A stretch of DNA of 28,488 bases from RGIG1959 sp045604545 (GTDB lineage: Bacteria; Bacillota; Clostridia; Oscillospirales; Acutalibacteraceae). The stretch lies in NCBI GenBank assembly GCA_045604545.1, contig JAZUOG010000083.1:1-28488 (forward strand), written 5' to 3'. Below are positions 7,179-16,135 of the stretch, in pieces. The notes under the pieces are model-generated. The model worked only from the letters and a program-made list of their open reading frames with translations. It did not search any database and was not told the origin of the DNA. Within the stretch, counting starts at the first letter, position 1. Every line of letters starts with the position of its first letter. The position numbers and the translations under genes are program-made.

Positions 7179-7213
7179 AAAAAAACGGTCATCGTTGTTG
7201 CGATGACCGTTTT
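7179..7213. terminator. Third terminator copy, downstream of the M48 gene
   Basis: Stem ACGGTCATCG-TTGTTG-CGATGACCGT with A- and T-runs on either side. The wobble of copies 1 and 2 is a Watson-Crick pair here. It lies 15 bp beyond the stop of the minus-strand metalloprotease gene and probably terminates that transcript as well as read-through from the tRNA side. Confidence 0.8.
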
Positions 7214-7228
7214 CTTGCTGTATTCGGA

Positions 7229-8179
7229 TTATTGCATGGGGTTGTCGAAGGCGGGAGCGGGCTCGCTCCGGGTGGCCTCGACGGCGGCAACGGCACTCAT
7301 TTCCTGCAGACGGCGCACACGCTCGCCGTTGTCGGGGTGGCTGGATTCCAGCGCGGCGAACAGGCCGTCCTTGCCGTGACCGGTGCCGAAGCTGGCGAGC
7401 ACCTCGCTCAGCGAGGGACCGTAGCCGCATTGATGCGCATAGGCGTCCGCTTCGTATTCGTTCCGGCGGCTGGTGGCCATGACGAGCCACACGCCGAGCT
7501 GTGTCCATGCACGCATCATCAGCACCAGCAGGAAGTCAGCGACCACGCGGGAGATGCTGATGAAAATGGACGCAACGACACCGCCCCAGCCTCTGCTGAA
7601 TGCCGCGGTGCAGAACTCGCCGATCCACATCATGACATTCGCGACCACGCGAACAATGACGAAGATGGTTGTCACGATCAGGTTGCCCACCGCAACGACC
7701 AGCACGTTGTCGGTGTCCTTGTGAGCAAGGTGACCGAATTCGTGTGCCATGACGCCTTTGATCTGCTCGTCGGAATAGTTGAGCAGGCCGCGGGTCACGC
7801 AAAGCGTTTTGCGACCGGTTGCGAAGGCGTTGGGCTCTTCATCGTCGGACAGGAACATCTGAATCTTGTCGTTGAGCTCGGGGTTGAGCGTTTTGGCGTT
7901 GGCATACACCTCGTCAAACAGCGGTTGCAAACGGTTGAGCACCTCTTGATCGGTGATCTTTTTGCAGTGGCTCTGCAGACGCAGGATCCATTCGCCGATG
8001 GGCGACAGGGCGATGGCGAAGGACGCCGCATAGATCAGAAAGCCCCAAAGAGCACCCATCCAGTCGGTGTAGAAACCGCTGAACAGCGCGGTGATCAGCA
8101 GGATGTTGAGCACCATCCAGATGATCAGACCGGTGTTGCTCTTCTTGAACAGGTTTTTGAAGAAGTCGACAACGTACAT
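7229..8179 (-). CDS. M48 family (HtpX-like) zinc metalloprotease
   Basis: This 316-residue membrane protease has the zinc motif HEFGH at 146-150 within VMAHEFGHLAHKDTDN, with the third ligand expected in NEYEADAYA near residue 242. Two N-terminal membrane helices (about 15-60) and a hydrophobic segment after the active site (about 160-220) match HtpX topology. HtpX-type enzymes degrade misfolded membrane proteins. Start at ATG 8179, preceded by GAGGAG; the longer frame to 8224 has no ribosome site. The gene has its own promoter and terminator, so it is probably monocistronic. It is called HtpX-like rather than htpX because several M48 subfamilies share this layout. Confidence 0.9.
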   Translation of the reverse strand: MYVVDFFKNLFKKSNTGLIIWMVLNILLITALFSGFYTDWMGALWGFLIYAASFAIALSPIGEWILRLQSHCKKITDQEVLNRLQPLFDEVYANAKTLNPELNDKIQMFLSDDEEPNAFATGRKTLCVTRGLLNYSDEQIKGVMAHEFGHLAHKDTDNVLVVAVGNLIVTTIFVIVRVVANVMMWIGEFCTAAFSRGWGGVVASIFISISRVVADFLLVLMMRAWTQLGVWLVMATSRRNEYEADAYAHQCGYGPSLSEVLASFGTGHGKDGLFAALESSHPDNGERVRRLQEMSAVAAVEATRSEPAPAFDNPMQ

Positions 8180-8240
8180 GGTTTTTTCTCCTCTTTTCTG
8201 TGGATATCGGTATGCACACAGCATACAAGCATGATGTCAC

Positions 8241-8269
8241 ATTATGGCACAATCTGTCGCATAATGCAA
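8241..8269 (-). promoter_or_regulatory. Promoter of the M48 protease gene
   Basis: Minus-strand TTGCAT (8269-8264), 17 nt, CATAAT (8246-8241), about 60 nt upstream of the start codon. Confidence 0.6.
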
Positions 8270-8295
8270 GCGAAAAAGGATATTTTCCGAAAAAA

Positions 8296-11200
8296 TCACA
8301 GGCTTGCGATGCCGCAGTCGAAGGCGGCTTCGAGCACCTCGCGCAAGGTGTCGAGTGCGGAGAGTCCTTTGCGGATCTTCACGGTGTAATACGGTTTGGA
8401 GCCTGCACTGATCATCATTCTGCCTTGCAGGGCGGCGGACAGCGCCATCGCTTTGGGCATATCCAGCGCGAGCGGATACAAAAGCACCGCGTCGTTTTGC
8501 TGTTTAACTTCGACGATGCCTGCGGCGACCGCCATGTTTCTGAGCAATGCGACTTCGACGAGTCCCTGCACGGCGGCGGGCGGCTCTCCGAAGCGGTCGA
8601 TCAGCTCGTCGTACACATCGAGGCTGTCTTCCTGTGTGCGGATATCCGCAATACGGCGATAGGCTTCCAGACGCTGGGCGTGGTCGGGAATGTAGCGATC
8701 GGGAATGTGGGCGCTGACCTGCAGGTCGATGAGGCAATCCTGTTCGGAGGCGGCGGGGATCTCGCCCTTTTCCGCTTTGACCGCTTCTGTCAGCAGGCGC
8801 AGATACATATCGTAGCCGACCGCCTCCATGTGACCGTGCTGTTGCGCACCGAGCAGGTTACCCGCGCCGCGGATCTCCATGTCGCGAAGCGCGATTTTGA
8901 AGCCCGCGCCGAATTCGGTGAATTCCCGCATCGCGTCGAGGCGTTTGGAGGCGACCTCGTCAAGCACCTTGCCCGCCTTGAAGGTGAGATAGGCAAATGC
9001 ACGGCGGGAGCTTCGTCCCACGCGTCCGCGCAACTGGTGAAGCTGAGACAGACCGTAGCGATCGGCGTTTTCAATGATCAGGGTGTTGACGTTGGGAATG
9101 TCAACACCCGTTTCGATGATGGTGGTGCACACGAGAATATCCACCTCGCGGTCGAGCACCTGCCGCCAGATATCCGACAGCTGATCCTCGCTCATGCGAC
9201 CGTGGGCAACCGCGATGCGGGCATCGGGCAGACGCATCTGCCAGCCTGCCGCGACACGCTCGATGTCGTCGATGCGGTTATGCAGATAATACACCTGACC
9301 GCCGCGGCGAAGCTCGCGCGAGATCGCGTCTTTGAGCAGGCGGGTGTCATGCTCGAGCACGAAGGTCTGCACGGGGTGGCGATCCTGCGGGGCTTCTTCG
9401 ATGATGGACATATCGCGGATACCGCTCATCGCCATGTTGAGGGTGCGGGGAATGGGGGTGGCGGACAGGGTGAGTACGTCCACCGTCGGGAAGCGTTCCT
9501 TGATCTTTTCCTTTTGGGCGACGCCGAAGCGTTGTTCCTCATCGATGATGAACAGGCCGAGGTCGCGCAGCTGTACGTCCTGCGACAGCAGACGGTGGGT
9601 GCCGATGAGCAGGTCGATCTCGCCGTTTTTGGCGCGGCGAAGAATGTCGGTTTGCTGTTTTGCCGTGCGGAAGCGGGAAATCATTTCCACCGTGACGGGG
9701 AAGCCCGAAAACCGCTCGAGAGCGGACTGATAATGCTGATATGCCAGAATGGTGGTGGGAACGAGCAGTAAGCACTGCTTGCCTTCGGCGACACAACGGA
9801 AGGCGGCGCGGAAAGCGACCTCCGTCTTGCCGAAGCCGACATCGCCGCACAGCAGACGCTCCATCGGGACGGCGCGTTGCATATCGAGGCGGATCTCCTC
9901 CGCACAGCGAAGCTGATCGTCGGTCTCTTCATAGGGAAAATGCCGTTCGAAATCGTACTGCCACTCGCCGTCCTCCGAGAAGGCATAGCCCTTTGTCGCC
10001 ATACGTTTGGAATAGAGGGCGATGAGTTCCTTGGCGATGTCCTTGACAGCGCCGCGCACGCGGGTCTTGGCTTTTTGCCATTCCTGCCCGCCGAGGCGGT
10101 GGAGCTTGACGGTCACCTCGTCCTTGGTGCCGATGTATTTGGACACCAGATCGAGCTGTGTCACGGGGACATACAGCATATCGCCTTTGGCAAATTCCAG
10201 CTTGATGTAATCCTTGATGACGCCTTGCATGGACAGTTGTTGGATACCGAGATAAATACCGATACCGTGAGCGGCGTGGACGACATAGTCGCCTTTTTTG
10301 AGCTCTTCGAGACTGCCGATGGGGGTGCCGCGGTCTTTTTTCGCCATGAGACGGCGTTTTTTGGTGCGGGCGGCACGACCGTGGGTGAGAACGGCGATGT
10401 CGCCTTTGGGGAAATCAAAGCCCGAAGACAGACCGCCCGTCGTCACGATGATGCGGTTTTTGAGAGGCTTGTCGGGGTTCGGCGCATACATCGCAGGGAG
10501 TCCCGCCGCCGCGAGGTCTTCGGCGAGCACCTTCGCTGTTTTTTCCTCGGGACCGGCTAGTACGACCGCCGCCGCCTTGCGCTCCATCAGGTCTTTAAGG
10601 TCTTCCTCCAGCAGTTCGGTCGCGCCCGAAAACGGCGGAAGCTGGCGCGCTTCCACGTGCACCTGTGTGCGAAGCGGCAGGTTTTTGACGGTGCGGGTGA
10701 AGTTTTCGGTGATGATAAGCTGACGGGAGGCAAGAAGCGACGTCAGCTCGTCTTCCTCGAGCATAAAACGGTCGAGCGTTTTGCACAGCTTCGCTTCCTC
10801 GAGAAGAGCGGTCAGCTCCTCCGACAGTCGCCACGAAGCGGCGTGGAACTGGTCGACAAGACGGCTCCACTCGCACGCGAAAATGACGCTGTTCGGAAGA
10901 TAGTCAAACAGAGTGGAGGGCTTATCAAAAAGAAGCGGGAGATATTTATCGAGCGGGACGTGACCGCCGCCTTTGAGCACGGCGGCGTCGGCCGAAAGCC
11001 ATTCCTTGGCGGGTGCTTGCTTGCCGCGAAGGGTGGCAGAGAGGGCGGTCAGTTTATCGGCGAGGGCGGTTGTGTCCTCGCACAGCAGTTCCACGGCAGG
11101 CGGAATGCTCACCGAGGTGACCGTTTCGGTACGGCGCTGGGTGTCGATGTCGAAACGGGTCAGCGTGTCGACGGTATCGCCCCACAGCTCCAGACGAATG

Positions 11201-11766
11201 GGGGTGTCCTCCGAGGCGGGGAAGATGTCGGTGATACCGCCGCGCACGGCGAATTGTCCCGCGCTTTCCACCTTGTCACAACGTTCATAGCCTGCCGCTG
11301 TGAGGGCGGCGGGCAGGTCGGTGACGGGAAGGGGGCGGTCGGCGATGATGTCGATGGTGTTCATCAACAGGGTGTCGGGCGGCAACGTCAGCTGAGCGGC
11401 GGCTTCCGCCGATGCAACGACACAGTCCGCCGCGCCGTTCACCAGCCGACCGAGAACGGATAGGCGCTGTTGCTCGTATTCACGCGAGGAGGAACGCATC
11501 GCGCCGAGTGTGATCTCGCGAGCAGGAAACAGCACCGCGTCGAGCTCCATCGCCTTGAGGTCGTCTGTCAGCTTGGCGGCATCCGCTTCATCACCCGTCA
11601 GAATGATGGGTATGACGGTGGTGCGGCTGAGCACACCCGCTGTGACGGCGCGGTGAATGTGACCGAGTCCCGTCATAAAGACAGGAGTCTCTTTTTTGGC
11701 GAGTGCGTCGAGCACCGTGCTGACGGCAGGGTCGGCACACACGGCTTTGAACAGAACGGTTTTCAT
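8296..11766 (-). CDS. mfd: Transcription-repair coupling factor Mfd
   Basis: This 1156-residue protein displaces RNA polymerase stalled at lesions and recruits UvrA. The N-terminal third is the UvrB-homology region. The RNA-polymerase-interacting CarD-like domain is at about 485-560 (KKGDYVVHAAHGIGIYLGI). The RecG-like translocase follows, with Walker A CGDVGFGKTEVAF near 639, motif II DEEQRFG near 742, TLSATPIPRTLNMA, and GRVGRSSRRAFAYL near 915. The C-terminal TRCF domain is at about 975-1150. Length matches E. coli Mfd (1148). Start at 11766 follows GAGAGGT. It lies 93 bp after pth and no clear promoter is visible between them, so the two are probably co-transcribed, as in many Firmicutes. 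uvrC lies later in the window but is not linked. Confidence 0.97.
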   Translation of the reverse strand: MKTVLFKAVCADPAVSTVLDALAKKETPVFMTGLGHIHRAVTAGVLSRTTVIPIILTGDEADAAKLTDDLKAMELDAVLFPAREITLGAMRSSSREYEQQRLSVLGRLVNGAADCVVASAEAAAQLTLPPDTLLMNTIDIIADRPLPVTDLPAALTAAGYERCDKVESAGQFAVRGGITDIFPASEDTPIRLELWGDTVDTLTRFDIDTQRRTETVTSVSIPPAVELLCEDTTALADKLTALSATLRGKQAPAKEWLSADAAVLKGGGHVPLDKYLPLLFDKPSTLFDYLPNSVIFACEWSRLVDQFHAASWRLSEELTALLEEAKLCKTLDRFMLEEDELTSLLASRQLIITENFTRTVKNLPLRTQVHVEARQLPPFSGATELLEEDLKDLMERKAAAVVLAGPEEKTAKVLAEDLAAAGLPAMYAPNPDKPLKNRIIVTTGGLSSGFDFPKGDIAVLTHGRAARTKKRRLMAKKDRGTPIGSLEELKKGDYVVHAAHGIGIYLGIQQLSMQGVIKDYIKLEFAKGDMLYVPVTQLDLVSKYIGTKDEVTVKLHRLGGQEWQKAKTRVRGAVKDIAKELIALYSKRMATKGYAFSEDGEWQYDFERHFPYEETDDQLRCAEEIRLDMQRAVPMERLLCGDVGFGKTEVAFRAAFRCVAEGKQCLLLVPTTILAYQHYQSALERFSGFPVTVEMISRFRTAKQQTDILRRAKNGEIDLLIGTHRLLSQDVQLRDLGLFIIDEEQRFGVAQKEKIKERFPTVDVLTLSATPIPRTLNMAMSGIRDMSIIEEAPQDRHPVQTFVLEHDTRLLKDAISRELRRGGQVYYLHNRIDDIERVAAGWQMRLPDARIAVAHGRMSEDQLSDIWRQVLDREVDILVCTTIIETGVDIPNVNTLIIENADRYGLSQLHQLRGRVGRSSRRAFAYLTFKAGKVLDEVASKRLDAMREFTEFGAGFKIALRDMEIRGAGNLLGAQQHGHMEAVGYDMYLRLLTEAVKAEKGEIPAASEQDCLIDLQVSAHIPDRYIPDHAQRLEAYRRIADIRTQEDSLDVYDELIDRFGEPPAAVQGLVEVALLRNMAVAAGIVEVKQQNDAVLLYPLALDMPKAMALSAALQGRMMISAGSKPYYTVKIRKGLSALDTLREVLEAAFDCGIASL

Positions 11767-11859
11767 CGGTTACCTCTCTTTCGGTGAAACGGGAAGCGGG
11801 GCGGGTGCATCACGCACCCACCCTGTGTGGTTATAAACAGATTCACATACGGTATACGC

Positions 11860-12459
11860 TTATTTCTTGGAATACAGGTTCATGGCGCGGGTGATGTCGC
11901 CCTGCGCGATGAGCGCGGCGGCTTTGCCGGCACTTTCAAACGCGTCGTCCATGGTTTTTTTGTCTTCTGCAGGGAAGCAGGACAACACCCACTTCGCCAG
12001 ATCGTAGTCGGGGTGCGGTTTCATGCCGACACCCACGCGCACGCGTGCGAAGGCGTCCGAGCCGAGACAGGCGATGATATCCTTGAGACCGTTTTGTCCG
12101 CCCGCAGAGCCGTTCGGACGAATGCGGATCTTGCCCATGTCGAGGTTGATGTCGTCGGAGATGACGACGATCTGTGACGGATCGAGCTTGTAAAACATGG
12201 CCGCTTCCTGTACGGCAAGCCCGCTCGCATTCATCATGGTCTGCGGCTTCATCAGCAATACGGTCGTGTCGCCGATGTCGGCGCGGGCGGTGAGAGCGTG
12301 GAACTTGTCGCGGTCGATGGTCACGCCCAGCGATTTCGCCAGACTGTCGATGCTTAAGAAGCCTGCGTTGTGACGGGTATTTTCATATTTTCTGCCGGGA
12401 TTGCCCAGTCCGACGATGAGAAAATCGATGGGTCCCGAGGCTTTTTTCTTAAAAAACAT
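11860..12459 (-). CDS. pth: Peptidyl-tRNA hydrolase
   Basis: This 199-residue cytosolic enzyme recycles tRNA from peptidyl-tRNA that drops off the ribosome. Family motifs are all visible: VGLGNPGRKYENTRHNAGF with the catalytic His in TRHNAG, MKPQTMMNASG, VISDDINLDMGKIRIR with the catalytic Asp, and GSAGGQNGLKDI. The start at 12459 has AAAGGA upstream and lies after the promoter; the frame continues to 12669 across the promoter and is not coding there. The N-terminus has a short basic extension (FFKKKASGP) before the first strand. It is followed by mfd in the same direction. Confidence 0.96.
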   Translation of the reverse strand: MFFKKKASGPIDFLIVGLGNPGRKYENTRHNAGFLSIDSLAKSLGVTIDRDKFHALTARADIGDTTVLLMKPQTMMNASGLAVQEAAMFYKLDPSQIVVISDDINLDMGKIRIRPNGSAGGQNGLKDIIACLGSDAFARVRVGVGMKPHPDYDLAKWVLSCFPAEDKKTMDDAFESAGKAAALIAQGDITRAMNLYSKK

Positions 12460-12495
12460 GGCAATATTTCCTTTAATAATAGAATGAACGCCTCT

Positions 12496-12524
12496 ATTAT
12501 GGTACAAAATGAAAGGAAAGGCAA
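12496..12524 (-). promoter_or_regulatory. Promoter of pth (and probably mfd)
   Basis: Minus-strand TTGCCT (12524-12519), 17 nt, CATAAT (12501-12496). The start codon is 37 nt downstream of the -10. Confidence 0.6.
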
Positions 12525-12594
12525 GCAAAATTTGAAGAAAAACAGACAAAATGTGAAAAAATCCCGACTTTTTTCCAAAAGTTTCAAAAATGTC

Positions 12595-12623
12595 TTGGAA
12601 AATGAAAAAACGTATGCTATAAT
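12595..12623 (+). promoter_or_regulatory. Promoter of ppdK
   Basis: TTGGAA (12595-12600), 17 nt, TATAAT (12618-12623) with extended -10 TG. The leader is about 70 nt and ends in GAGGAGG at 12687-12693. Confidence 0.75.
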
Positions 12624-12700
12624 AGCGGGTGACGGATAAAAAGGCGAATTGCGCCTGCCCGTCATTCAACTGTGTTAATTTTTTTAGAGGAGGCTATTCA

Positions 12701-15331
12701 ATGTCTACTAAGTATGTTTACCTGTTCTCCGAAGGCAACGCGACCATGCGTGAGCTGCTCGGCGGTAAAGGCGCGAACCTCGCCGAGATGACCGCAATCG
12801 GTCTTCCCGTGCCGCAGGGCTTCACCGTCACCACCGAAGCCTGCACCCGTTACTATGACGACGGCCGCAAGATCGACGATGCGATCAAGGCGGAGATCCT
12901 CGAGAACATCAAAAAGATGGAAGAGATCACCGGCAAAAAGTTCGGCGACAAAGAAAACCCGTTGCTCGTTTCCGTCCGTTCGGGCGCTCGTGCTTCGATG
13001 CCCGGCATGATGGACACCATTCTGAACCTCGGTCTGAACGAGGAAGTTGTTGAGACGATGGCTGCTCAGTCCGGCAATGCTCGTTGGGCGTATGACTGCT
13101 ATCGCCGTTTCATTCAGATGTACTCCGACGTCGTTATGGAAGTCGGCAAGAAGTACTTCGAAGAGCTCATCGACGAGATGAAGGAAAAGAAAGGCGTCAC
13201 GCAGGACGTCGAGCTGACTGCTGAGGACCTCAAGGAACTCGCCGGCCAGTTCAAGGCGGAATACAAGAACAAGATCGGCAAGGACTTCCCCACCGATCCC
13301 ATCGAGCAGCTCATGGGCGCTGTCGAAGCGGTCTTCCGTTCCTGGGACAACCCCCGTGCTAACGTCTATCGCCGCGACAACGACATTCCCTACTCCTGGG
13401 GTACCGCTGTCAACGTGCAGATGATGGCGTTCGGTAACATGGGCGACGACTGCGGCACCGGCGTTGCGTTCACCCGCGACCCCGCTACCGGCGATAAGGG
13501 CCTCATGGGCGAGTTCCTCACCAACGCACAGGGCGAAGACGTCGTTGCCGGCGTTCGTACTCCGATGCCCATCGCTGAGATGGCTGACAAGTTCCCCGAA
13601 GCGTTCGCGGAATTCAACAAGGTTTGCGCGATCCTCGAGGATCACTATCGTGATATGCAGGACATGGAGTTCACCGTTGAGCACGGCAAACTCTTCATGC
13701 TCCAGACCCGTAACGGCAAGCGTACCGCTAAGGCGGCTCTGAAGATCGCTTGCGACCTCGTTGAGGAAGGCATGATCGATAAGAAGCAGGCTGTTGCGAT
13801 GATCGATCCCCGTAACCTCGACACCCTGCTCCACCCGCAGTTTGACGCGAAGGCTCTGAAAGCGGCTACCCCCGCCGGCAAGGGTCTGGGTGCTTCCCCC
13901 GGTGCTGCTTGCGGTAAAGTCGTGTTCACCGCTGAGGACGCCGAGGCTTGGAACAACCGCGGCGAGAAAGTCATTCTTGTCCGTCTTGAGACCTCTCCCG
14001 AGGACATCACCGGCATGAAGGCTTCCCAGGGTATCCTCACCGTCCGTGGCGGCATGACCTCTCACGCGGCTGTTGTTGCCCGTGGTATGGGTACCTGCTG
14101 TGTCTCCGGCTGCGGCGACATCATCATGGACGAAGACAACAAGAAGTTCACCCTCGCGGGCAAGACCTACAATGAGGGCGACTATATCTCCATCGACGGC
14201 TCCACCGGCGCCATCTATGACGGCATTATCCCGACCGTTGTCGCACAGGTCGTCGGCGAGTTCGAGACCATCATGAACTGGGCTGACGAGTTCCGTACGC
14301 TGAAGGTCCGCACCAATGCCGACACCCCCGCCGACGCGAAGAAGGCTGTTGAGCTGGGCGCGGAAGGCATCGGCCTGTGCCGTACCGAGCACATGTTCTT
14401 CGAGGCTGATCGTATCGCCGCGTTCCGCGAGATGATCTGCTCCGACACCGTCGAAGAGCGCGAAGCCGCTCTGGCGAAGATCCTGCCCTATCAGCAGGGC
14501 GACTTTGAGGCGCTGTACACCGCCCTCGAAGGCAACCCCGTTACCATTCGTTTCCTCGATCCGCCTCTCCACGAGTTTGTTCCCACCGAGGATGCCGACA
14601 TCGCGGCTCTCGCGGCGGCTCAGGGCAAGACCGTCGAGGACATCAAGAACATCATCACCTCTCTGCATGAGTTCAACCCGATGATGGGTCACCGTGGCTG
14701 CCGTCTGGCTGTCACCTATCCCGAAATCGCCAAGATGCAGACCGCGGCGGTTATCCGTGCGGCCATCAACGTCAAGAAGGCTCATCCCGAATGGAACATC
14801 GTTCCCGAGATCATGATCCCGCTGACCGGCGAAGTGAAGGAAATGAAGTACGTCAAAGACATTGTTGTGGCTACCGCTGATGCGGAGATCGCTGCTGCGG
14901 GCGCTGACCTCAAGTACGAAGTCGGTACCATGATGGAAATCCCGCGTGCGTGCCTCACCGCCGACGAGATTGCCAAGGAAGCGGAGTTCTTCTGCTTCGG
15001 CACCAACGACCTGACTCAGATGACCTTCGGCTTCTCCCGTGATGACGCCGGCAAGTTCCTCAACGCTTACTACGACACCAAGATCTACGAGAACGATCCG
15101 TTCGCGAAGCTGGATCAGAACGGCGTCGGCAAGCTGATGGAAATGGCCGTCACCCTCGGCAAGAAGGTTCGTCCCGAGATGCACTGCGGCATCTGCGGCG
15201 AGCACGGCGGCGACCCTGTCTCCGTTGAGTTCTGCCACAAGATCGGCCTTGACTATGTGTCCTGCTCGCCCTTCCGCGTGCCGGTCGCTCGTCTCGCCGC
15301 CGCTCAGGCAGCAATCAAAGAAAGCAAGTAA
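12701..15331 (+). CDS. ppdK: Pyruvate, phosphate dikinase
   Basis: This 876-residue cytosolic enzyme interconverts pyruvate, ATP and phosphate with PEP, AMP and pyrophosphate, a key step in pyrophosphate-linked anaerobic glycolysis. The N-terminal ATP-grasp region includes SVRSGARASMPGMMDTILNL. The swivelling phosphohistidine domain carries GGMTSHAAVVARGMG with His at 455, the same number as in the C. symbiosum enzyme. The C-terminal PEP/pyruvate barrel has FGTNDLTQMTFGFSRDD and CGICGEHGGDP (general acid Cys near 832). Start at 12701 follows GAGGAGG. Codon choice (GCT, CGT, CTC) differs visibly from neighbours, as expected for a highly expressed gene. It is monocistronic, with its own promoter and terminator. 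PPDK regulatory protein genes are not in the window. Confidence 0.98.
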   Translation: MSTKYVYLFSEGNATMRELLGGKGANLAEMTAIGLPVPQGFTVTTEACTRYYDDGRKIDDAIKAEILENIKKMEEITGKKFGDKENPLLVSVRSGARASMPGMMDTILNLGLNEEVVETMAAQSGNARWAYDCYRRFIQMYSDVVMEVGKKYFEELIDEMKEKKGVTQDVELTAEDLKELAGQFKAEYKNKIGKDFPTDPIEQLMGAVEAVFRSWDNPRANVYRRDNDIPYSWGTAVNVQMMAFGNMGDDCGTGVAFTRDPATGDKGLMGEFLTNAQGEDVVAGVRTPMPIAEMADKFPEAFAEFNKVCAILEDHYRDMQDMEFTVEHGKLFMLQTRNGKRTAKAALKIACDLVEEGMIDKKQAVAMIDPRNLDTLLHPQFDAKALKAATPAGKGLGASPGAACGKVVFTAEDAEAWNNRGEKVILVRLETSPEDITGMKASQGILTVRGGMTSHAAVVARGMGTCCVSGCGDIIMDEDNKKFTLAGKTYNEGDYISIDGSTGAIYDGIIPTVVAQVVGEFETIMNWADEFRTLKVRTNADTPADAKKAVELGAEGIGLCRTEHMFFEADRIAAFREMICSDTVEEREAALAKILPYQQGDFEALYTALEGNPVTIRFLDPPLHEFVPTEDADIAALAAAQGKTVEDIKNIITSLHEFNPMMGHRGCRLAVTYPEIAKMQTAAVIRAAINVKKAHPEWNIVPEIMIPLTGEVKEMKYVKDIVVATADAEIAAAGADLKYEVGTMMEIPRACLTADEIAKEAEFFCFGTNDLTQMTFGFSRDDAGKFLNAYYDTKIYENDPFAKLDQNGVGKLMEMAVTLGKKVRPEMHCGICGEHGGDPVSVEFCHKIGLDYVSCSPFRVPVARLAAAQAAIKESK

Positions 15332-15355
15332 TTGCTGATTTTATAAAGTAAAACT

Positions 15356-15388
15356 ATCTCCCCGTCGGTCTCGGCGGGGAGATTTTTA
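15356..15388 (+). terminator. ppdK terminator
   Basis: Stem ATCTCCCCG / CGGGGAGAT followed by a T-run, 25 nt past the stop codon. Confidence 0.9.
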
Positions 15389-15396
15389 TGTATCTA

Positions 15397-15425
15397 TTGC
15401 AAATGTTTCTTGGTATGACTATAAT
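15397..15425 (+). promoter_or_regulatory. Promoter of the 103-aa gene
   Basis: TTGCAA (15397-15402), 17 nt, TATAAT (15420-15425), 18 nt upstream of the ATG. Confidence 0.65.
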
Positions 15426-15443
15426 AAAATAAGAGGTGGGAAA

Positions 15444-15755
15444 ATGTATACATATAAGATTACTGGTGTTTCAGAAACTGATAAATGGATATATATTAAA
15501 TGCAACGAAGAAGATAGTGTTAATGAAAGTGAGCCGTTCGTTGAAGTGGTAAAACGTATTGCAAAAATGCGGAACGATAACAAATGGCAAGGCAACATAT
15601 CTTCTGTTGGAAATATGCGCTATAAGGTCAAGAGCGACCCTTTTGATTTAATCTATCAGTGGGACGATTTATTTGGAATTGTTTTTGAGTACAAAAACAG
15701 CACAAACCTTGATGATTTAAAATCTTTTCTTGCAGATAACTATAATATATCTTAA
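15444..15755 (+). CDS. Small AT-rich hypothetical protein
   Basis: The 103-residue soluble protein has no signal peptide or membrane helix. The start at 15444 follows AGAGGTGGG. It is rich in Lys, Asn, Asp and Ile, with a Trp-bearing YQWDDLFGIVFEY segment near its C-terminus. The gene is visibly AT-rich compared with the genes on either side and sits alone between two terminators with its own promoter, which suggests recent acquisition. I do not recognise the family. The size and composition would suit an orphan immunity or antitoxin-like protein, but nothing in the sequence proves it. Confidence 0.7.
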   Translation: MYTYKITGVSETDKWIYIKCNEEDSVNESEPFVEVVKRIAKMRNDNKWQGNISSVGNMRYKVKSDPFDLIYQWDDLFGIVFEYKNSTNLDDLKSFLADNYNIS

Positions 15756-15833
15756 TTTCCCCCTTTTGTGCATAGCAGGACAGGCTACCATTAAGGATAT
15801 GAAATAATTCATAACCGTATAAACAACAAGATG

Positions 15834-15860
15834 CGCCCGAGGAAACTCGGGCGGATTTTT
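15834..15860 (+). terminator. Terminator after the 103-aa gene
   Basis: Stem CGCCCGAG / CTCGGGCG with a GAAA tetraloop, then ATTTTT. Confidence 0.85.
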
Positions 15861-16051
15861 GTCGTGTCTTTAGGTCAAATCCCCCGGTTATGCTGCGGGA
15901 GGAAGAAAGCCCCGGCGAGAAAAGCCTTCCCCTCAAGGGGATGCCCTGTTGCCTGTTTACAGGTTGCAGTGCACCACATGCGGTTGGCAAACCGTTCGGC
16001 GCGCATCTGCCGCAACAAAGCGGAACGGCAGGTGATTTTTGTCAAACCGTC

Positions 16052-16080
16052 TTGAAAGATGGGGGATGGTGTGATAAAAT
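16052..16080 (+). promoter_or_regulatory. Promoter of the 144-aa/137-aa gene pair
   Basis: TTGAAA (16052-16057), 17 nt, TAAAAT (16075-16080) with extended -10 TG, 55 nt upstream of the ATG. Confidence 0.6.
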
Positions 16081-16135
16081 AACCATATATGGAAATGACG
16101 CATTACCGCAATGTGAGAAAACAGGGGGTAAGAGC

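Larger units (their letters stand above)
6677..7213. repeat. Tandem partial copies of tRNA-Gln 3' end plus terminator
   Basis: The string CCTAGTTCCGCAGC followed by the tRNA terminator begins at 6677 (the tRNA itself), 6864 and 7165, giving units of 187 bp, 301 bp and a truncated third. After the terminator, the first two units share a tail containing CTAGGATTCGAA, which is the tRNA T-arm sequence in reverse complement. A hairpin, then a block of about 90 bp, leads to the next tRNA 3' end. Unit 2 has about 120 extra bp (6939-7055) with its own hairpin GCCGCAA-CCCT-TTGCGGC. Between tRNA-Gln and the M48 gene nothing else is visible, and no convincing protein gene is present. Confidence 0.85.
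15756..16135. other. Intergenic stretch between two small genes
   Basis: This 380-bp gap holds a terminator (15834-15860) and the promoter of the next gene (16052-16080). Between them is about 190 bp of GC-rich sequence in which I see no gene. A frame continuous with the downstream gene reaches back to 15890 but lacks a ribosome site and crosses the promoter. Confidence 0.6.

Noticed and set aside
6775..7206. 143-codon plus-strand frame downstream of tRNA-Gln
   Set aside because: It runs through two terminators and duplicated tRNA ends, with no ribosome site; better explained by the tandem repeat.
8200..9771. 523-codon frame antisense to mfd
   Set aside because: The mfd reading has all helicase motifs; the antisense product has none and starts inside the M48 promoter region.
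11790..11825. Hairpin GGGTGC/GCACCC between pth and mfd as a terminator
   Set aside because: No T-run on the minus strand and only 93 bp between the genes; read as an incidental or weak structure within one transcript.
12698..15238. 846-codon open frame antisense to ppdK
   Set aside because: It is the shadow of a strongly biased, high-GC-third-position gene. No ribosome site, and its product looks like a low-complexity His/Asp/Gly/Val-rich translation of codon bias.
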